Notes under the pieces: model-generated
What the model was told of the DNA's origin: nothing
The model's database searches: none
The model's input: only the letters and a program-made list of their open reading frames with translations
Made by a program: the position numbers and the translations under genes
Shown here: piece by piece, positions 15,143 to 24,917 of the stretch
How positions within the stretch are numbered: position 1 is the stretch's first letter
How the letters are laid out: the number at the start of each line of letters is the position of its first letter
Origin: Alloprevotella sp.
GTDB taxonomy: Bacteria; Bacteroidota; Bacteroidia; Bacteroidales; Muribaculaceae
Length of the DNA: 56,316 nucleotides
Direction: 5' to 3'
NCBI GenBank assembly: GCA_023663135.1
Contig: JAMPIE010000016.1
Location: 1-56,316 of the forward strand

Positions 15143-17364
15143 TTCTGTAGGACAGAGCCGCGGGAGGCGGCAGATTTGATTGCTGCTTCGGAGATGATGT
15201 TGACAGTGAGGGGAGCGACACCGAGGCGGCCGAGCAAGGGCATGTTGAAGTCGATGTCGCTGATGAGTTCTTGGACATTAAACTGGTGGCGATTTGCCAG
15301 GTCGTCGGCAAGGGCATCCACAGCCTCTTGATAAAGCCCCATGGCCAAGGCGGTTACCCCCAGCAAGAAGTGCAGGTCGGGAGTGCGATATATGTCGGTG
15401 ATGTTGCGGAGGCGCAAGAGGGTGTCGCGGGCCTTGGCCGGGTCGGCGGTGATGAGCTGACACATGGCCATATGATGGAGGACGACTTGGCGGTCGGGTT
15501 TGAGGTAGTCGGCCTGATAGTAGAGAGCGAGGGCCTCGTTATGGCGGTGAAGCCCCATGAGGATCTCGGCGCGAGCCATGATGTCTTGAAGCTTTCCGGG
15601 ACGGAGAGCCTCAATGCGCTCGTAGATAGCTAAGGCCTCTTCATTTTTTCCGGCGAAGTGAAGTAGATGGCCCATGCGACGGAGTGTCCAGACGCTGTCG
15701 GAGTCGATGAGGTCGGCTGTCTCATATGCTGCCAGGGCTTCATCCTTGCGGTGGAGCATTTCGAGGGAGTAGCCTTTTTTCTGAAAGAACTCGGCTGTGG
15801 GGACAGAAGTCTCCTCCATCTTTTCCATGAGCTGGAGTGCCTCTTCGTAATGGCCGCGCCTGAAGTAAAACTCAGCTGTGAGGCTCATCACCTCCGGGTC
15901 GCTGGCCACGGCTGCGGAGAGAATGGGGGTGGTTACGGGGTTGATGGGGGCGGCGAAGGGGTCGGAAAACTCCTCCTTGCGCCTGAAGAGGCGGAAGAAA
16001 CGGTAGACATCGCGCACAAAAGAGTCGGCGGCTTGGCGGCGTTCCTTGCCGGGATCGGGGAGCGACGTGGCCATATCTTCCTTCTCCTGTCGGGCTTGCT
16101 CGGCAATAACGTCGGCGAGTCCTTTGCCATCCATAGCCGGGCCCATCGAAGAACCCATCTTTTTGGCGAGGAGCAGGAGCGAATATTTGTCGCCGTTGCA
16201 TATCATGGAGTTGGCTGCAATGGCCTTGGCCAGGGCGCGAGATGAGTCGGTATCGGCCAGTGAATGGCCTTCGTGGAAGGGGAGAAACCAATTGGCGGGC
16301 TCGTTGAAGAAGGGAAAGTCTTTGAGCGGGCCCATTGTGGCCATCAAGACGTCGGCTCCCTCGTTTTGGAGATCGCTTAGCTCGCGGAGCTTCTCACCCA
16401 AGCCTGAGGATGATAAAATCTCATCCCATTGGGGGTTCATCTCCCCTTCCTCGTCAATGATAGGGGCAGCGTCTTTGGCCAAAGTGTCAATCTCTTTTCT
16501 CATCTTGAGGATGTCGGGGATGAGCTCGTCGGTAATCTTGCGGGTCACGCGCTCGGTGTCGCGCGAGCGGATGAGGATGGTGAAGGCGGCGCGGGCGTCG
16601 AGAGGAAGCTGGGGCTCGTCAGCAATGAGGGTGAGGGTTTCGGCCATCTTGCGATGACCGAGCTTGTAGCTCGGGGTAGAGGCCAGGAGCAGGATGAGGG
16701 CAGTGAGAGCCACCAGCCCTATTGGCTCGGAGAGATTGGCCGTGTAGGTCTCGGACAGAAGGATGGCTTTGTTGGGGTCGAAATATTGGAGAGCGCCGAG
16801 CAGGATCGCGCCAATGAGCAGAGTGCGGTCATGGACGGGGAGGGGTGAGGCTGGGCTCACGAGATGGGCCCTCAGGGCATCGAGAGACGCCTGAGGGATC
16901 GGAAGCGACACCCAAAGGCGATGGAAAATCCTCGTGGCCAGAGCCTCGGTCTCGGCGGCCGGTGCTTGGGCGGCATAGGCATCGGCGAGGGCTTGAAGCA
17001 GCGCAGGGAGGGTGTCGGTATTTCGCGAGAGCTCAAAGCGGAGGGTTGAGAGATAGATGCCGGGCTCGCCTAAGGCGCACAGGCTTCGGCAGACAAGGAT
17101 GTCGGCTGTCAGTGCTGCATCGGCGGCAATATCGTCGGCCATGGCTTGTCGCGAGGGGTCGGGCGTGCCTCCGATGAGATATTGCGACATCATGATGTAG
17201 CTGTCTGAGAGAGCTGCGATATGGCTCTTCGTGGTGAAAGGCGCGCCTGAGAGAGAGGCGAGGGAGTCGAGGGCTTTGAGGGCGGCACCTATGAGGCCGC
17301 GTCGGAGGGCGCGGTCAACTTGGGCCTTGGCGTCAAGAATGGCATTTTTGTCCAGAGATGGCAT
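15139..17364 (-). CDS. Tetratricopeptide-repeat protein
   Basis: A 741-residue, almost wholly helical protein without a signal peptide. The C-terminal third holds recognisable TPR units (for example EFYFRRGHYEEALQLMEKM, KGYSLEMLHRKDEALAAYE, HFAGKNEEALAIYERI, MGLHRHNEALALYYQ). The N-terminal 450 residues are helical but I do not recognise them. TPR proteins act as scaffolds; the partner is unknown, though the adjacent SNF2 helicase and 631-residue protein are candidates. A G8 run lies in the predicted leader (17383-17390), and a weak promoter (TAACTTTC, 17423-17416) precedes it. Confidence 0.82.
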   Translation of the reverse strand: MPSLDKNAILDAKAQVDRALRRGLIGAALKALDSLASLSGAPFTTKSHIAALSDSYIMMSQYLIGGTPDPSRQAMADDIAADAALTADILVCRSLCALGEPGIYLSTLRFELSRNTDTLPALLQALADAYAAQAPAAETEALATRIFHRLWVSLPIPQASLDALRAHLVSPASPLPVHDRTLLIGAILLGALQYFDPNKAILLSETYTANLSEPIGLVALTALILLLASTPSYKLGHRKMAETLTLIADEPQLPLDARAAFTILIRSRDTERVTRKITDELIPDILKMRKEIDTLAKDAAPIIDEEGEMNPQWDEILSSSGLGEKLRELSDLQNEGADVLMATMGPLKDFPFFNEPANWFLPFHEGHSLADTDSSRALAKAIAANSMICNGDKYSLLLLAKKMGSSMGPAMDGKGLADVIAEQARQEKEDMATSLPDPGKERRQAADSFVRDVYRFFRLFRRKEEFSDPFAAPINPVTTPILSAAVASDPEVMSLTAEFYFRRGHYEEALQLMEKMEETSVPTAEFFQKKGYSLEMLHRKDEALAAYETADLIDSDSVWTLRRMGHLLHFAGKNEEALAIYERIEALRPGKLQDIMARAEILMGLHRHNEALALYYQADYLKPDRQVVLHHMAMCQLITADPAKARDTLLRLRNITDIYRTPDLHFLLGVTALAMGLYQEAVDALADDLANRHQFNVQELISDIDFNMPLLGRLGVAPLTVNIISEAAIKSAASRGSVLQK

Positions 17365-17382
17365 ATTTCAGTCGTTGAAGGA

Positions 17383-17456
17383 GGGGGGGGAGATAGGATT
17401 TGGAGTGGCTCCCTTGAAAGTTACAACAAAAATCGTGCCACAAAGGTCGGGGGGGG
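17383..17456. repeat. Two G8 homopolymer tracts flanking a weak promoter
   Basis: Runs of eight G occur at 17383-17390 and 17449-17456, in the 98-base gap between the TPR gene and the 631-residue gene. Between them, on the minus strand, are TTTG (17444-17441) and TAACTTTC (17423-17416), a possible but imperfect promoter with 17-base spacing. Such runs are prone to length change. Confidence 0.5.
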
Positions 17457-17462
17457 AGTCGG

Positions 17463-19358
17463 TCATAGGATGAAGCCGGCCTGATGGAGGATAACCTTGA
17501 AAGAATTGACAAAATCTCCATCAACCAAAATAAAGGATTCTTGGCATTTGACGCTATTCGCGGCTATTTCCTGATTATTTGCTACAAAATCAATTAACCC
17601 CGGTATTTCGGGGTCGAGCTTGAAGAGGGCAAAGGTCCTCTCGTCGGCTATCTGACAGTCAGATCGCTCTATCGCCTGGTCTATGATGTCCTGCCAAGCG
17701 TCAGTCATCTCATTGCCCGCAATGGCCTTGAAGCGGTTGCAGTTGAGTCTCACCTCATTGCTGTCAGAGCTTCCGGCCACGATAGAGCCGGGAGTGATTT
17801 TGAATCGGTTGCCACCGATTCGGCGACCTATTTGCTCAAAATAAGGGATGAATGCAGATGTCGGGTCAAGGAGGGTTACGACGGCATTATCATCGTCGAG
17901 GTCTATGATTTTTTGGGAGGCGTCGTCGTCGAGGTCACCCTCGTAGATCTCGGTTAGGCCCATGGCGAAACGACCCAGGGGGGTGAGACGGGCATATTTG
18001 ATGCCTTGAAGGATGTCTGACTCGGGGATGGAGGTGTCAACAGCAAGCTCGGCCATGCCTGTCGCGCATAGGAGCCAGAGCCACGACGTGAGAAACCGAC
18101 GGGTGATGTCGTTCCACCAATCGATATGTGGAGTGGGACTGGTGTAGCGTGTTTTTGAAGATTTCTCTTCGTCATCGTTGAGGCGGAGATGGGCTCGCCG
18201 GGCATCGTCGTTGTTAAAAAGGTAGAGGGGCTCTGTTAGTGCCACCCCTCTCGGCCCCTTGAACTCGTGGCAAAGCATGAGGGTAGAGATGTTTCCTGTG
18301 GCCATCCATTTATTGTTGGCCTTCTTGAGCATCGAGTTGATGACGGGAATGAGAGTCGAGGCGTTGCTATTGCTGGCCCATGCTTTGGTGAAACCGGTGT
18401 ATTGGGGTATCATGATGCCGAAGTCGATGCCGGAAAGCTTATTAGCGAGGCCGCTGGCGGTGTATTTGGCCATTTCAAGGAGGTCGGTGGGGATAAAGAG
18501 CTTCCCTTTCTTGTCGAAAGTCCCGGCATAGTAGCCGTAGGCAACCGCAAGGAGCCCCAGACGCTCTGGCGCATTGATGGGCTTGCCGGCGACATCGCTA
18601 AAAGAAGCAATTGCGCTCTTGCGCGCTATAGAGGCAATCTTGGCTTTTGTCACTTGACCGTTCATCGTGAGCAGCTTGCCCGACATATAGGTCTGAGCAA
18701 GGTATTTGATCGCCTGGCGGATGTCGGCTGACATGTTGACCACCTTGAGCTCCGTGATGGCGGGGAGCTCCTCGGTTGTCATGGGGTGCAAGCAATTGAC
18801 TTTGAGGACATCTTCGAGGATCTTACGCCGTTGCTTTGGGGAGACCCATATTTTTATATCTTTTTTCCAATTCGTTTCCTCGTAGCTGAAGTAGTAGCCG
18901 TAGCTGTCGCTGTGAGAACAGGCTCCGATGCGTGCATCGGCGAGCACTTTGTAGCTCCAACTGGATCCCTTTGTTAATGTGAGTGGGGTGGGGGGGATTT
19001 TACAGAGCTCGAGAAAGGGCACCTTGGGGTTGTGGGCGAGCTTGACGAGGATGCTTTTTATCGATGTGTCGGCCTGGGCGAGGGCAATCAGATTGTCGAT
19101 GGTGGAGCTGAATGCGGCATAGATAGAGACCAACTCTGCCTTAAGCAAGACAACGAGCTTAGTAGGTGAGTCGAGTGCCTTTATGAGCTTCGACAGAGTG
19201 GGGTCGCTGTCTGCCGTAAATTCTATGGTGTGGCTGCTCAACAGCGATATGAGAGGCCTGAGGGAGTCGGAGACATCATTTTTGTTAAAAGTGTTGATGC
19301 TCTTGAAGGCTGAATCGTTTTCGCGGGCCTTAGGGATGTGGAGGGTGATGGTGGCCAT
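17463..19358 (-). CDS. Conserved hypothetical protein, possible XPB/Ssl2-N-like domain
   Basis: A 631-residue protein I do not recognise as a whole. It has no signal peptide or membrane segments. Around residues 430-445 a LTPLGRFAMG segment resembles the end of a winged helix, followed by an acidic linker (DLDDDAS, DLDDD) and a stretch VVTLLDPTSAFIPYFEQIG plus FKITPGSIVAG that vaguely recalls the N-terminal domain of XPB/Ssl2-type helicases. That likeness is weak. It starts 20 bases after the SNF2 helicase stop on the same strand, so it is probably expressed with it and could be an accessory factor. Confidence 0.65.
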   Translation of the reverse strand: MATITLHIPKARENDSAFKSINTFNKNDVSDSLRPLISLLSSHTIEFTADSDPTLSKLIKALDSPTKLVVLLKAELVSIYAAFSSTIDNLIALAQADTSIKSILVKLAHNPKVPFLELCKIPPTPLTLTKGSSWSYKVLADARIGACSHSDSYGYYFSYEETNWKKDIKIWVSPKQRRKILEDVLKVNCLHPMTTEELPAITELKVVNMSADIRQAIKYLAQTYMSGKLLTMNGQVTKAKIASIARKSAIASFSDVAGKPINAPERLGLLAVAYGYYAGTFDKKGKLFIPTDLLEMAKYTASGLANKLSGIDFGIMIPQYTGFTKAWASNSNASTLIPVINSMLKKANNKWMATGNISTLMLCHEFKGPRGVALTEPLYLFNNDDARRAHLRLNDDEEKSSKTRYTSPTPHIDWWNDITRRFLTSWLWLLCATGMAELAVDTSIPESDILQGIKYARLTPLGRFAMGLTEIYEGDLDDDASQKIIDLDDDNAVVTLLDPTSAFIPYFEQIGRRIGGNRFKITPGSIVAGSSDSNEVRLNCNRFKAIAGNEMTDAWQDIIDQAIERSDCQIADERTFALFKLDPEIPGLIDFVANNQEIAANSVKCQESFILVDGDFVNSFKVILHQAGFIL

Positions 19359-19378
19359 GGTGGAGATGATGGGGGAGG

Positions 19379-22183
19379 TCAGGAGAGGATGAAGTCAATG
19401 TCGGCCTCGGAGAGGTGCTTGTCTGAGGCGGTGTCGGCGTTGATGAGCTTGTCAAAGAGCTCGGCCTTCTGCTCTTGCAGCTGGCGTATCTTCTCTTCGA
19501 TGGTTTCAACGGTGATGACGGAGTAGGTGTAGACGGTGGCTTTCTGGCCAATGCGATGTAGACGGTTGATGGCCTGCTCTTCGGCTGCTTTGTTCCACCA
19601 GGGCTCAAAAATGTAGACGGTGTCGGCGGCGGTGAGGTTGAGGCCCACTCCGCCCACCTTAAGCGTCATAAGGAGCACACGGCAAGAGGGATCGGTCTGG
19701 AAGCGGCCGACGGTCTTCTTTCGCTGTGTGGCAGAGGATGAGCCGGTCATGGTCTCATACTGGATGCCGAGCTGCTGGAGGCGGTCACCCACCAGCTCTA
19801 TGCCGGCAATGAAGTTGAAAAACACCACGGCTTTGTGACCATTCTTGACGGCTGTCTCGAGGCTCTCAACGAGCTCTTCAACCTTGGGAGATGCGATGGA
19901 GCCGTCAGAGAGGGTCTCGGGGACGGAGGCGATGCGCCTAAGCTCGCTCAGCGCCTGGAACATGATAAACTGGGAGCGGTTGACTCCCTCGCGGGCAATG
20001 GCCTCCTTGATCTGCTGGCGGAAGGCGATGCGCTTCTCCTCGTAGAGCGATTTTTGACGCGGTGTCATCTCCACGTAGACGGTCTGGTCGATGCGGTCGG
20101 GGAGGTCTTTGAGCACGTCGCGTTTAAGCCTTCGGAGCATGAAGGGGAAGATGCGACGGCGGAGCGAGTCGATGGCTTCTTGATCGCCGGTGCGGTGGAT
20201 GGGGTTGGTATATGCGTCGTTGAAGTCATCGAGTGAGCCAAACATTGCGGGGTTGAGGAAGCGGAAAAGAGAGTAGATTTCCGTAAGGTTGTTCTCCATG
20301 GGAGTTCCGCTCAGGGCCAGGCGATGGGTGGCTTTAAGGATTGCTATGGCCTGAGATGTCTGTGAGGCAACGTTTTTGATGTTTTGCGACTCGTCGAGGA
20401 TGGCATAGTGAAATGTGATGTCTTTGAGCTGCTCAATGTCGTTGCGCACTGTGGCGTAGGTGGTGAGAATCACCTGGGACTTCATCGCCTCTTTGATGTC
20501 GCGGCCGGTGCCGTAATAGGTTGTGGCCGCAATCTGTGGGGCAAAACGGCTGAGCTCTTTCTCCCAGTTGAAGAGGAGCGAGCGGGGCATGATGATAATC
20601 GAGGGCACGTCGACGCCGGGATATATCATCGAGAGGACGGAGATGGTCTGGAGGGTCTTGCCGAGGCCCATATCGTCGGCTAAACAGCCTCCCAAGGAGT
20701 TGTCGTAGAGATATTTGATCCACTTCACTCCTTCAATCTGATAGGGGCGGAGATTGGCATTGACCTTGTAGTCGCCCACTCGGGACTTCTTGAGCTTGTT
20801 GAAGCCCTCGTAGACCTCGCGGGCGTGGGATGCAAATCCGCCCTTGACCTTCTCTTTGATGAGGTCTTCAATCTCAGGGAGGTCAAAGATGGTGACCTTC
20901 ACGCGCCCCTTGCGCTCGCTCTTGTTGAAGAGGCGCTGGAGGCGAGCAATATATTTCTCGTCGACTATGGCGCGATTACCGTCGCTCAAGGCCACATACC
21001 GGTTGCGGTTATACTGAGCCAGAATGTCGGCGATGGTAAAGGTCTGATTGCCGATGGTCACATCGGCGTCTCCCTCGAGGAAGTCGATGCCCGAGGATAG
21101 GCGCAGATTAAGCTTGGGCTGGGCTGCTGTCACCTGATATTCGCGCAGCTTCTCGCTGCCGAGGAGCTTAAAGCGCTGGAGGATTGCGGCGAGATGATTA
21201 ATGAGGAATGGGCCGGCGGTTTCAGCCGGTATGATAAAGAAATTGTCGTCGCGATAAATCTCTTTTTTGGCCTGGCGCGAGGGGGCGCTCTTGGTGATGA
21301 GGCTGTCGAGGAAGTCGGCCTCCTCTTTGATGTCGTTGCTCTCGATGGGGCGGATGATTACCTGGCCGGCATCGGTGACAGTGGCGCTGCGGGTCAAGGC
21401 CAGCGGCATGTCGGCTTTTGTAGAGGATGCTAAGGTGGAGGTGACACGGAGGTAAAGGGCTCGGTCGGCAGCCACCTTTTCAAGCACTATGGTGGGGATC
21501 GAGTGCTCGTTGCGCTGCGAGGTTACAGACTCAACGCCATTGAGCTCAATTGACACATTGTCGACATAAGAGGCGAAGACCGACAAGTAAGCCTCCAGCA
21601 GCCTGGGGGGGATGGGGGATATGAGCGAGGTCACAGCCGCATAGTTTTGGCCTATGGGGGCTATGGAGAGTATCTCAGTGCCCACCAGAATGTTTTCGGG
21701 GCCGAGGATGCGGAGCGAAGCAGACTCGCTCTCAGCCTGCCTGGCCACCAGCGCCGTCTCTATCTGCCCGTTAGGGTCGTCGGGTCGAGACAGCCTGAGC
21801 ACCATCGTCGCGGGTCCGTCGCTGAATGTTAGGGCATTCCCGGCGGCGTCGGTGAAGTGTGAGCACCCCCGGAGCAGATGGAGCAGATGAGGATATTTCC
21901 AGAGCGATGCCTTGTGGGATGTGGCCGACTCGCCTCCCCATGTGATGTCAAAGCCGCCGGAGCTTAATCGCTTCATCTCTCGGAGCATTGTGCGGTCAGG
22001 GGTATTGAGATGGTTTTCAGCGGCAATCTTACCGACGGTCTCCACACAAGGCTCCCCATCGTCAGAGAAGGTAAGCGCAAAGTGAATGTTGGCGTAATTG
22101 CGTGAGTAGCCTATAGGGCTAAGAGCCTTGAGGCGGTGCAGGCCTGGCAGATCCGGGGCAATAGAGTCTTGAATGTCGGTCAT
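19379..22183 (-). CDS. SNF2-family DEAD/DEAH-box helicase/ATPase
   Basis: A 934-residue Swi2/Snf2-type double-stranded-DNA translocase. The helicase half contains Walker A in LADDMGLGKTLQ (about residue 500), motif II DESQ, motif III LALSGTPMENN, and the C-terminal lobe with KVGGVGLNLTAADTV and INRLHRIGQ. The N-terminal 450 residues form the less conserved bacterial SNF2-associated region. Start choice: ATG 22183 (MTDIQ) leaves about 23 bases from the predicted transcription start; ATG 22198 is possible but very close to it. It heads a minus-strand series with the 631-residue and TPR proteins. The cellular role of such bacterial SNF2 proteins is generally unclear. Confidence 0.92.
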   Translation of the reverse strand: MTDIQDSIAPDLPGLHRLKALSPIGYSRNYANIHFALTFSDDGEPCVETVGKIAAENHLNTPDRTMLREMKRLSSGGFDITWGGESATSHKASLWKYPHLLHLLRGCSHFTDAAGNALTFSDGPATMVLRLSRPDDPNGQIETALVARQAESESASLRILGPENILVGTEILSIAPIGQNYAAVTSLISPIPPRLLEAYLSVFASYVDNVSIELNGVESVTSQRNEHSIPTIVLEKVAADRALYLRVTSTLASSTKADMPLALTRSATVTDAGQVIIRPIESNDIKEEADFLDSLITKSAPSRQAKKEIYRDDNFFIIPAETAGPFLINHLAAILQRFKLLGSEKLREYQVTAAQPKLNLRLSSGIDFLEGDADVTIGNQTFTIADILAQYNRNRYVALSDGNRAIVDEKYIARLQRLFNKSERKGRVKVTIFDLPEIEDLIKEKVKGGFASHAREVYEGFNKLKKSRVGDYKVNANLRPYQIEGVKWIKYLYDNSLGGCLADDMGLGKTLQTISVLSMIYPGVDVPSIIIMPRSLLFNWEKELSRFAPQIAATTYYGTGRDIKEAMKSQVILTTYATVRNDIEQLKDITFHYAILDESQNIKNVASQTSQAIAILKATHRLALSGTPMENNLTEIYSLFRFLNPAMFGSLDDFNDAYTNPIHRTGDQEAIDSLRRRIFPFMLRRLKRDVLKDLPDRIDQTVYVEMTPRQKSLYEEKRIAFRQQIKEAIAREGVNRSQFIMFQALSELRRIASVPETLSDGSIASPKVEELVESLETAVKNGHKAVVFFNFIAGIELVGDRLQQLGIQYETMTGSSSATQRKKTVGRFQTDPSCRVLLMTLKVGGVGLNLTAADTVYIFEPWWNKAAEEQAINRLHRIGQKATVYTYSVITVETIEEKIRQLQEQKAELFDKLINADTASDKHLSEADIDFILS

Positions 22184-22212
22184 AGTGGTAGTTTTCATAG
22201 GCCATGAAAACG

Positions 22213-22245
22213 CAAAGATACTAAAAAAACGCACAAGCCGACAAA
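22213..22245 (-). promoter_or_regulatory. Promoter of the SNF2 helicase gene
   Basis: On the minus strand TTTG (22245-22242) and TATCTTTG (22220-22213) lie 21 bases apart. Predicted start near 22209-22206 supports the ATG at 22183. Confidence 0.65.
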
Positions 22246-22286
22246 ATTTACCTCTCAATCCCAAAATTTTCAGAAAAAGATCTTAT

Positions 22287-22446
22287 GTAATCTTCAAAAA
22301 ATAACTTGGTGGAATTTCTTGTCTTTTTTGGCATCTTTTTCAGCTCAGTTTAGTCATGTAGCTCGCTACACTCCTGCACTTTCACCAAAAAATCTGCACC
22401 AAAAAGTCCTGCGAAATTCTTTACCAACTTATTTTTTTACGATTAC
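22287..22446. repeat. Palindromic element copy A (about 160 bases, full length)
   Basis: The left end GTAATCTTCAAAAAATAACT and following TGGTGGAATTTC mirror the right end GAAATTCTTTACCAACTTAT through GATTAC (22411-22446). The inner parts are also imperfect inverted repeats (TTTTTTGGC against CCAAAAAGT), and the centre TGTAGCTCGCTACA (22357-22370) is a clean palindrome. The whole unit can fold into one long hairpin. It sits 17 bases after the TonB-receptor stop and upstream of the SNF2 promoter, so it may also end receptor transcription. Its right arm recurs at 36367-36441. Confidence 0.75.
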
Positions 22447-22463
22447 TATGTCGAGAGTGGGGC

Positions 22464-24881
22464 TTAGAAATCGAGGGTGAGGCGGAGGTTGATTTGACGG
22501 CGAGTGAGGTAGTTGGGCACGGCATACTGCAGGTTGTTGACGTCGGTGACCCAATAGTAAGAGCTCACGTTGGAGATGTCGAGGAGGTTGAAAACGTCGA
22601 GGCCGGCCCATAGGCTCTTGATGCCATGGCGACGCTCACCATCGGCCGGTGGGAGGATGATGCCATACATCATGCCAAAGTCAACGCGCTTGTAGGGTGG
22701 TGTGCGGAAATATCCTTTGTCGCGGCCTGAGCGGGGGGCGGTGGTGGGGAGGCCGTCAGAGAAGATGCCTCGGAGGCTCACTTTGAGGCGCGGAAATTTG
22801 GGGAAGAAGTCGGTGAAGAAGAGGCTTAGGGCATAGCGCTGGTCGGTCGGGCGGGGCACGTTGACGCCATGGAGCTTCTCGCGGGTGTTCATCAGGGAGA
22901 GGGTGAGCCAGGAGTCGGAGCCCGGGACAAACTGGCCAAAGAGCTTGAAGTCGACGCCCATGGCGTGGCCCGAGGTCTCATTAATGCCTGAGTAGACCAC
23001 TTTGAGATTGTCAATCTCATATGGAATGAGATTGGAGAGGGCCTTGTAATACATCTCGCCCGAGAGCTTGAAGGGGCGCGAGAAGGCTCGGAAGGTGTAG
23101 TCAGCACCGAGAATGAAATGGATGGAGCGTTGGCTCTTGATGTCGCTGTTGAGGTGGATGGTGGAATTACCGGTGGCGGGGTCGGTCACCGTCTGGCGAA
23201 ACTCCTTGAAGAAGGGGCTCTGATAGTAGAGGCCGGTGGAAAGGCGGAAGGCCCAGGCAGGATTGGCGTCGGGAACGAGACCCACGGAGGCGCGCGGGCT
23301 CACGAGAAGCTCCTTATTGTAGTCCCAATAGGAGAGACGGACGCCGGCCTGGACATTGAGGAACCCTAAGGGGGAGGCGATGCGGATCCGGTCTTGGACA
23401 TAGGCCGAGAGGCGGTTGGTCGAGAGGTCGTTATGGGCCGTCAGGTTGTAGACCATCCGGAGGATGTTGCCGTCGGCGGGAAGGGAGAAGCCGGCCGAGT
23501 CGCGCAGCTCCCATTCGCGTGTGCGCTCCATAAATTTCTCGTGGCGGAAGGATAAGCCATAGGTGAGAGTGTTGTCGCGGCGAAGGGCGGTGGTGCCACG
23601 AAGCGAGAGGGCCATCACCGAGGCTTTGAGGCGGTTGCGCGCATGCTCGTGATAGCGGCCCACGCCGAGCTCGCCGCCGATGGGGCCGTCTGAGCCGGAG
23701 CCGGAGGTGCCGGCCTCGTCGAGCCAATATTCGCCGGAGATGTCGTATGTGACGAGCTCGTTGGTGAGGAAGCCTGAGGCGAGGAGCTGGAGGGCTGTCT
23801 TGGATGAGGCGGCGTAGCTCAGCCCTAAGGCTCCGAAGAAGGTCTGGAATTTGTCTTTTTCGTTGCCGTCAAAGTAGACCTTAAATTGCTTGGCATCTGA
23901 CGACGTGCCGAAGTTGGTGGTGCGGTTCACCGGGGTGAACTTATAGTTGTTGAGGGCCACATTGCCGAGGAAGGAGATGTTGAGACGCCGCGATGCTTTG
24001 AAGTTGAGATGTGTCTGATAGTCAAAGAATGAGGGGTCATATTCCCCCTTTGTCTCCATCGAGGAGAGGAGCGAGGCATTGCGCTTGTATCTGAGGCCGT
24101 GGAGCTGGCTGAAGTGGCTGGTGGCATGCCCTATGGAGGCCGAGCCCCCCATGAGTGAGGCCGAGACTGTGCCGTCGAGGGCTGTGGGGGTGCGATAGGT
24201 GATGTCGAGGGCACTCGACATCTTGTCGGCATACTCGGCGCCGAAGCCGCCTGTGGAAAACTCCACCTGCGACACCATATCGGGATTGATGACGCTGAGC
24301 CCCTCTTGCTGTCCGGAGGTGACAAGTAGCGGGCGGTAGACCTCTACGCCATTGATATAGACGGAGTTTTCGTCATAGGTCCCGCCTCGGACGGAGTATT
24401 GGCTCGAGAGCTCGTTGGAGGAGTTGACGCCCCCGAGGGTGGTCAAGAGGCTCTCGATGGAGCCGCCGGTGGCATCGGCGGCGCGCAGGCGATAGTCTGC
24501 GGCGTCGATGCGCTGCATGGAGCCGGTCTGCTTGCGTATCTCCACCACCTCAACCTCGCCCACCTCCTTGACGGCGGGCCGGAGCATTACGTTCATGGCT
24601 ATCTCGCCGGTGGGGTCGATGAGCCGGCGCTTCACTTCCTGATAGCCTATGCATGAGAAAATTACGTCAACGGTGTCGGCGGCGGCGAAGGATATGCGAT
24701 ACGAGCCGTCGAGGCCGGTGTTGGTGCCTATGGCTGTCCCGGCTATGCGCACTGTGGCAAACTCGATGGGCTCTCTGTCGGGGCTTGAGACGACGCCTCG
24801 CAGCGTCACGTTGTCGGCCAGCGCGGTCAGCGGCATTGCAAGGGCAATCAGGGTGAGGAGGATTGGTCTGAGAATGTTCAT
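22464..24881 (-). CDS. TonB-dependent receptor with carboxypeptidase-like N-domain
   Basis: An 805-residue outer-membrane transporter. A signal peptide (about residues 1-22, ending ALA) precedes a carboxypeptidase-regulatory-like domain (about 25-110, TLRGVVSSPDREPIEFATVRI). The plug follows with SQYSVRGGTYDENSVYINGVEV and ends with FGAEYADKMSSALDI. The rest is a 22-strand-type barrel ending in LTLDF, the expected aromatic terminus. No SusD partner is adjacent, so this is not a typical polysaccharide-utilisation SusC. It lies 36 bases after gldB and both probably share a transcript. The substrate is unknown. Confidence 0.9.
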   Translation of the reverse strand: MNILRPILLTLIALAMPLTALADNVTLRGVVSSPDREPIEFATVRIAGTAIGTNTGLDGSYRISFAAADTVDVIFSCIGYQEVKRRLIDPTGEIAMNVMLRPAVKEVGEVEVVEIRKQTGSMQRIDAADYRLRAADATGGSIESLLTTLGGVNSSNELSSQYSVRGGTYDENSVYINGVEVYRPLLVTSGQQEGLSVINPDMVSQVEFSTGGFGAEYADKMSSALDITYRTPTALDGTVSASLMGGSASIGHATSHFSQLHGLRYKRNASLLSSMETKGEYDPSFFDYQTHLNFKASRRLNISFLGNVALNNYKFTPVNRTTNFGTSSDAKQFKVYFDGNEKDKFQTFFGALGLSYAASSKTALQLLASGFLTNELVTYDISGEYWLDEAGTSGSGSDGPIGGELGVGRYHEHARNRLKASVMALSLRGTTALRRDNTLTYGLSFRHEKFMERTREWELRDSAGFSLPADGNILRMVYNLTAHNDLSTNRLSAYVQDRIRIASPLGFLNVQAGVRLSYWDYNKELLVSPRASVGLVPDANPAWAFRLSTGLYYQSPFFKEFRQTVTDPATGNSTIHLNSDIKSQRSIHFILGADYTFRAFSRPFKLSGEMYYKALSNLIPYEIDNLKVVYSGINETSGHAMGVDFKLFGQFVPGSDSWLTLSLMNTREKLHGVNVPRPTDQRYALSLFFTDFFPKFPRLKVSLRGIFSDGLPTTAPRSGRDKGYFRTPPYKRVDFGMMYGIILPPADGERRHGIKSLWAGLDVFNLLDISNVSSYYWVTDVNNLQYAVPNYLTRRQINLRLTLDF

Positions 24882-24917
24882 CTCAGATATAACGGAAAGT
24901 GGGGGGCGTTTATTGCC

